Source of the DNA: JBEAOO01 sp041164825
Lineage (GTDB): Bacteria; Pseudomonadota; Gammaproteobacteria; Burkholderiales; Burkholderiaceae_C
Reading direction: 5' to 3'
NCBI GenBank assembly: GCA_041164825.1
Contig: JBEAOO010000164.1
Location: 1-7,367, forward strand
Length of the DNA stretch: 7,367 bases
This document shows positions 6,128-7,367 of the stretch, piece after piece. The position numbers and the translations under genes are program-made. How positions within the stretch are numbered: position 1 is the stretch's first letter; every line of letters begins with the position of its first letter. The notes under the pieces are model-generated. The model had not been told where the DNA came from and did no database searches. It saw nothing but the letters and a program-made list of their open reading frames with translations.

Positions 6128-6409
6128 TTGCTGCCCTGCCGCACCGTCGTGAGGCCGGCCGATCAAGAACAGCGGCCGCGGGTCTGGCGACGACTGCCAG
6201 CCCGCCCAGGGGCGCTCGGCATCTTCGAAGCGGAACTGCGCGCCGAGCGCATCAAGCACGGGGCGGTAGAACGCCGTGGCGCGCTCAAAGTCGCTGACGC
6301 CGACCATCGCGTGAGACAACATGGGGACCTCCGACGCGCCGCACGGTGCCTGCGACGGCAGCGTACCCCTGGCGGGCACCGCCACGGTGACATCCATCAC
6401 GACGTCCCC

Positions 6410-6450
6410 CCAAAAACAAACCCCTCCCAACCTGTGCGGCTTGGGAGGGG
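6410..6450 (-). terminator. Intrinsic terminator for leftward transcription (ubiD)
   Basis: A perfect 10-bp stem, cccctcccaa (6421-6430) with ttgggagggg (6441-6450), encloses a 10-nt loop. On the minus strand it is followed immediately by TTTGTTTTTGG (6420-6410), a good U-tract. There is no T-run on the plus side, so it works leftward. The nearest minus-strand gene upstream is ubiD, whose stop is at 6662, which leaves a 3' untranslated stretch of about 210-250 nt. It also shields the VOC remnant from read-through. Confidence 0.85.
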
Positions 6451-6511
6451 CGGGTGGCTGGCGCCACCGGTCGGGCTTTGGAGGGAATCTGTCCAAGGCC
6501 CATGCGCGCAA

Positions 6512-6590
6512 GACTTGCGGCAGTTGGTGACCTTCCGTGGAAGGTATCTCTAATCTAGAAGAGCAACTGTCGGAGTTCAAGGCTTTTTTT
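6512..6590 (+). ncRNA. Candidate small structured RNA (three-way junction plus T7)
   Basis: A closing stem pairs 6512-6526 with 6564-6578: 11 Watson-Crick pairs, 2 G-T wobbles and 2 mismatches. It encloses two adjacent hairpins: accttcc/ggaaggt (6530-6536 with 6539-6545) and ctct/agag (6548-6551 with 6560-6563). Five bases after the stem comes a run of seven T (6584-6590). Both wobbles pair only if the plus strand is the RNA. The first part can instead form a hairpin cgcaa-gac-ttgcg (6507-6519), which excludes the closing stem. I do not recognise a known RNA family, and the 5-nt gap before the T-run is poor for a terminator. It could equally be chance pairing in the 3' region of ubiD. Confidence 0.3.
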
Positions 6591-6661
6591 CACGGGCTGG
6601 CGCACGAGCGATCGGGCAGACAACTGTCACACGGTGGTGCGGCCCAGGCCCTGCCATTCAG

Positions 6662-7367
6662 TCAGCGCGGCGCTGATCCGGCCATGATCTGCGCAAGCAG
6701 GTCGTCCACCTTGCGCTCGATGGCCGCCTCCATGGTGATGGGCGTGCCCCACTCGCGGCTGGTTTCGCCAGGCCACTTGTTGGTGGCGTCCATGCCCATC
6801 TTGCCGCCCAGGCCGCTGACGGGCGAGGCGAAGTCGAGGTAGTCGATGGGGGTGTTTTCCACCAACACCGTGTCACGCACCGGGTCCATGCGGGTGGTGA
6901 TGGCCCAGATCACTTCTTTCCAGTCGCGCACGTTCACGTCGTCGTCGGTGATGACGATGAACTTGGTGTACATGAACTGGCGCAGGAAGCTCCACACGCC
7001 AAACATCACCCGCTTGGCGTGGCCGGGGTAGCTCTTCTTGATGCTGACGATGGCCATGCGGTAGCTGCAGCCCTCGGGTGGCAAATAGAAATCCACGATC
7101 TCGGGAAACTGCTTTTGCAGGATGGGCACGAACACTTCATTGAGTGCCACGCCCAGCACGGCCGGCTCGTCGGGCGGCTTGCCGGTGTAGGTGGAGTGGT
7201 AGATGGGGTCGTGGCGGTGCGTGATGCGGTTGATCTCGAACACCGGGAACCAGTCCTGCTCGTTGTAATAGCCGGTGTGGTCGCCAAACGGGCCTTCGAG
7301 CGCGTGCAGGTAGCCGCCCACTTCTTTGAGCGGCACGCCGTGTTCGCTGCGGCCTTCAAAACCGGGC
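6662..7367 (-). CDS. ubiD: UbiD, 4-hydroxy-3-polyprenylbenzoate decarboxylase (C-terminal part)
   Basis: The last 235 residues of UbiD; the gene runs off the right edge and its start lies outside. UbiD uses prenylated FMN, supplied by UbiX, to decarboxylate polyprenyl-4-hydroxybenzoate in ubiquinone synthesis. Diagnostic segments in order are HALEGPFGDHTGYYNEQDWF, the conserved acidic/His region near the cofactor; THRHDPIYHSTYTGKPPDEP; LQKQFPEIVDFYLPPEGCSY; YPGHAKRVMFGVWSFLRQFM; ITDDDVNVRDWKEVIWAITT; and the C-terminal NTPIDYLDFASPVSGLGGKM and DATNKWPGET. No disruption is seen. The protein ends in a short variable tail (AQIMAGSAPR). Transcription is leftward and ends probably at the hairpin 6410-6450. 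The internal GTG at 7336 is not a start; family-like sequence continues upstream of it to the edge. Confidence 0.95.
   Translation of the reverse strand, partial: PGFEGRSEHGVPLKEVGGYLHALEGPFGDHTGYYNEQDWFPVFEINRITHRHDPIYHSTYTGKPPDEPAVLGVALNEVFVPILQKQFPEIVDFYLPPEGCSYRMAIVSIKKSYPGHAKRVMFGVWSFLRQFMYTKFIVITDDDVNVRDWKEVIWAITTRMDPVRDTVLVENTPIDYLDFASPVSGLGGKMGMDATNKWPGETSREWGTPITMEAAIERKVDDLLAQIMAGSAPR

Larger units (their letters stand above)
5942..6322 (-). pseudogene. VOC (glyoxalase/bleomycin-resistance) family protein, 3' half lost
   Basis: The open frame from the ATG at 6322 encodes 126 residues, but only the first 60 (6143-6322) look like a vicinal-oxygen-chelate protein: MLSHAMVGVSDFERATAFYR, then DALGAQFRF, RPWAGWQ and the strand PLFLIGRPHDG. 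These form one beta-alpha-beta-beta-beta half with a possible metal-ligand His at residue 4. The second half, normally carrying a motif like YFRDPDGNKL and the remaining metal ligands, is absent in all frames. It is replaced by Gly/Ala/Arg-rich sequence translated from the 8-bp tandem repeats and then antisense through the end of eutC. A strong GGAGGT lies 4 bp before the start, so translation may still begin. VOC proteins usually need two such modules, so I regard it as a broken gene. A functional half-domain that dimerises is possible but less likely. Confidence 0.7.
6323..6661. other. Intergenic region between VOC remnant and ubiD
   Basis: This 339-bp stretch holds the leftward terminator at 6410-6450 and a possible structured RNA at 6512-6590. 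The VOC gene has its Shine-Dalgarno at 6327-6332, but I could not identify a promoter for it. A GTG-started frame at 6537 gives a protein-like beginning (EGISNLEEQLSEFKAFF) but has no ribosome binding site and soon runs antisense into ubiD, so it is not called. Nothing is recognised in 6451-6506 or 6591-6661. Confidence 0.5.

Noticed and set aside
4927..6144. Long minus-strand frame antisense to eutC
   Set aside because: Low-complexity Arg/Ala/Gly/His translation with no domain; eutC is intact on the plus strand.
6512..6583. tRNA-like cloverleaf
   Set aside because: No acceptor stem of 7 bp, no T-arm GGTTCGA-type motif and no plausible anticodon arm.
6537..6842. Plus-strand GTG-started small protein
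   Set aside because: The first 20 residues look protein-like, but there is no ribosome binding site, the frame then runs antisense to ubiD, and the same bases fit the RNA pairing better.

Overview
The window looks like chromosomal DNA from a high-GC betaproteobacterium, most likely Burkholderiales and plausibly a Comamonadaceae-type genome. This is inferred from codon use, from the compact eutR / eat-eutB-eutC arrangement, and from the style of the slyX and ubiD genes; no rRNA or other marker is present to confirm it.

Layout, left to right. (1) Positions 2-379 hold the C-terminal end of an MFS transporter (+), followed by slyX (+, 415-663). (2) Positions 664-1120 form a gene-free stretch between convergent genes. 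It holds two copies of one modular inverted-repeat element (787-887 and 935-1030) in opposite orientation. Two sequence blocks are identical in both copies, but the paired arms and the apical hairpins differ while staying self-complementary. (3) Positions 1121-2128 (-) encode an AraC-family regulator closely resembling EutR. It is divergent across about 200 bp from eat (2328-3692), eutB (3729-5141) and eutC (5155-6039), all on +. (4) Positions 6040-6142 are low complexity, with two four-copy arrays of 8-bp tandem repeats. One array is a perfect four-tract G-quadruplex motif on the minus strand. (5) Positions 5942-6322 (-) contain the first half of a VOC/glyoxalase-family gene whose family-like sequence stops at these repeats. 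(6) Positions 6323-6661 hold an intrinsic terminator for minus-strand transcription and, further right, a possible three-way-junction RNA ending in a T7 run. (7) Positions 6662-7367 (-) encode the C-terminal part of UbiD and run off the right edge.

How the genes work together. Eat imports ethanolamine. EutB and EutC form the adenosylcobalamin-dependent ethanolamine ammonia-lyase, which gives acetaldehyde and ammonia. EutR presumably senses ethanolamine (with B12 in the enterobacterial model) and activates the divergent operon. There are no microcompartment shell genes, no eutA reactivase and no acetaldehyde dehydrogenase here, so this is the minimal, shell-free form of the pathway. UbiD belongs to ubiquinone synthesis and is unrelated to the eut genes.

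The genes themselves are ordinary. The less explained material lies between them: the paired modular palindromes after slyX, and the repeat/quadruplex junction between eutC and the broken VOC gene.
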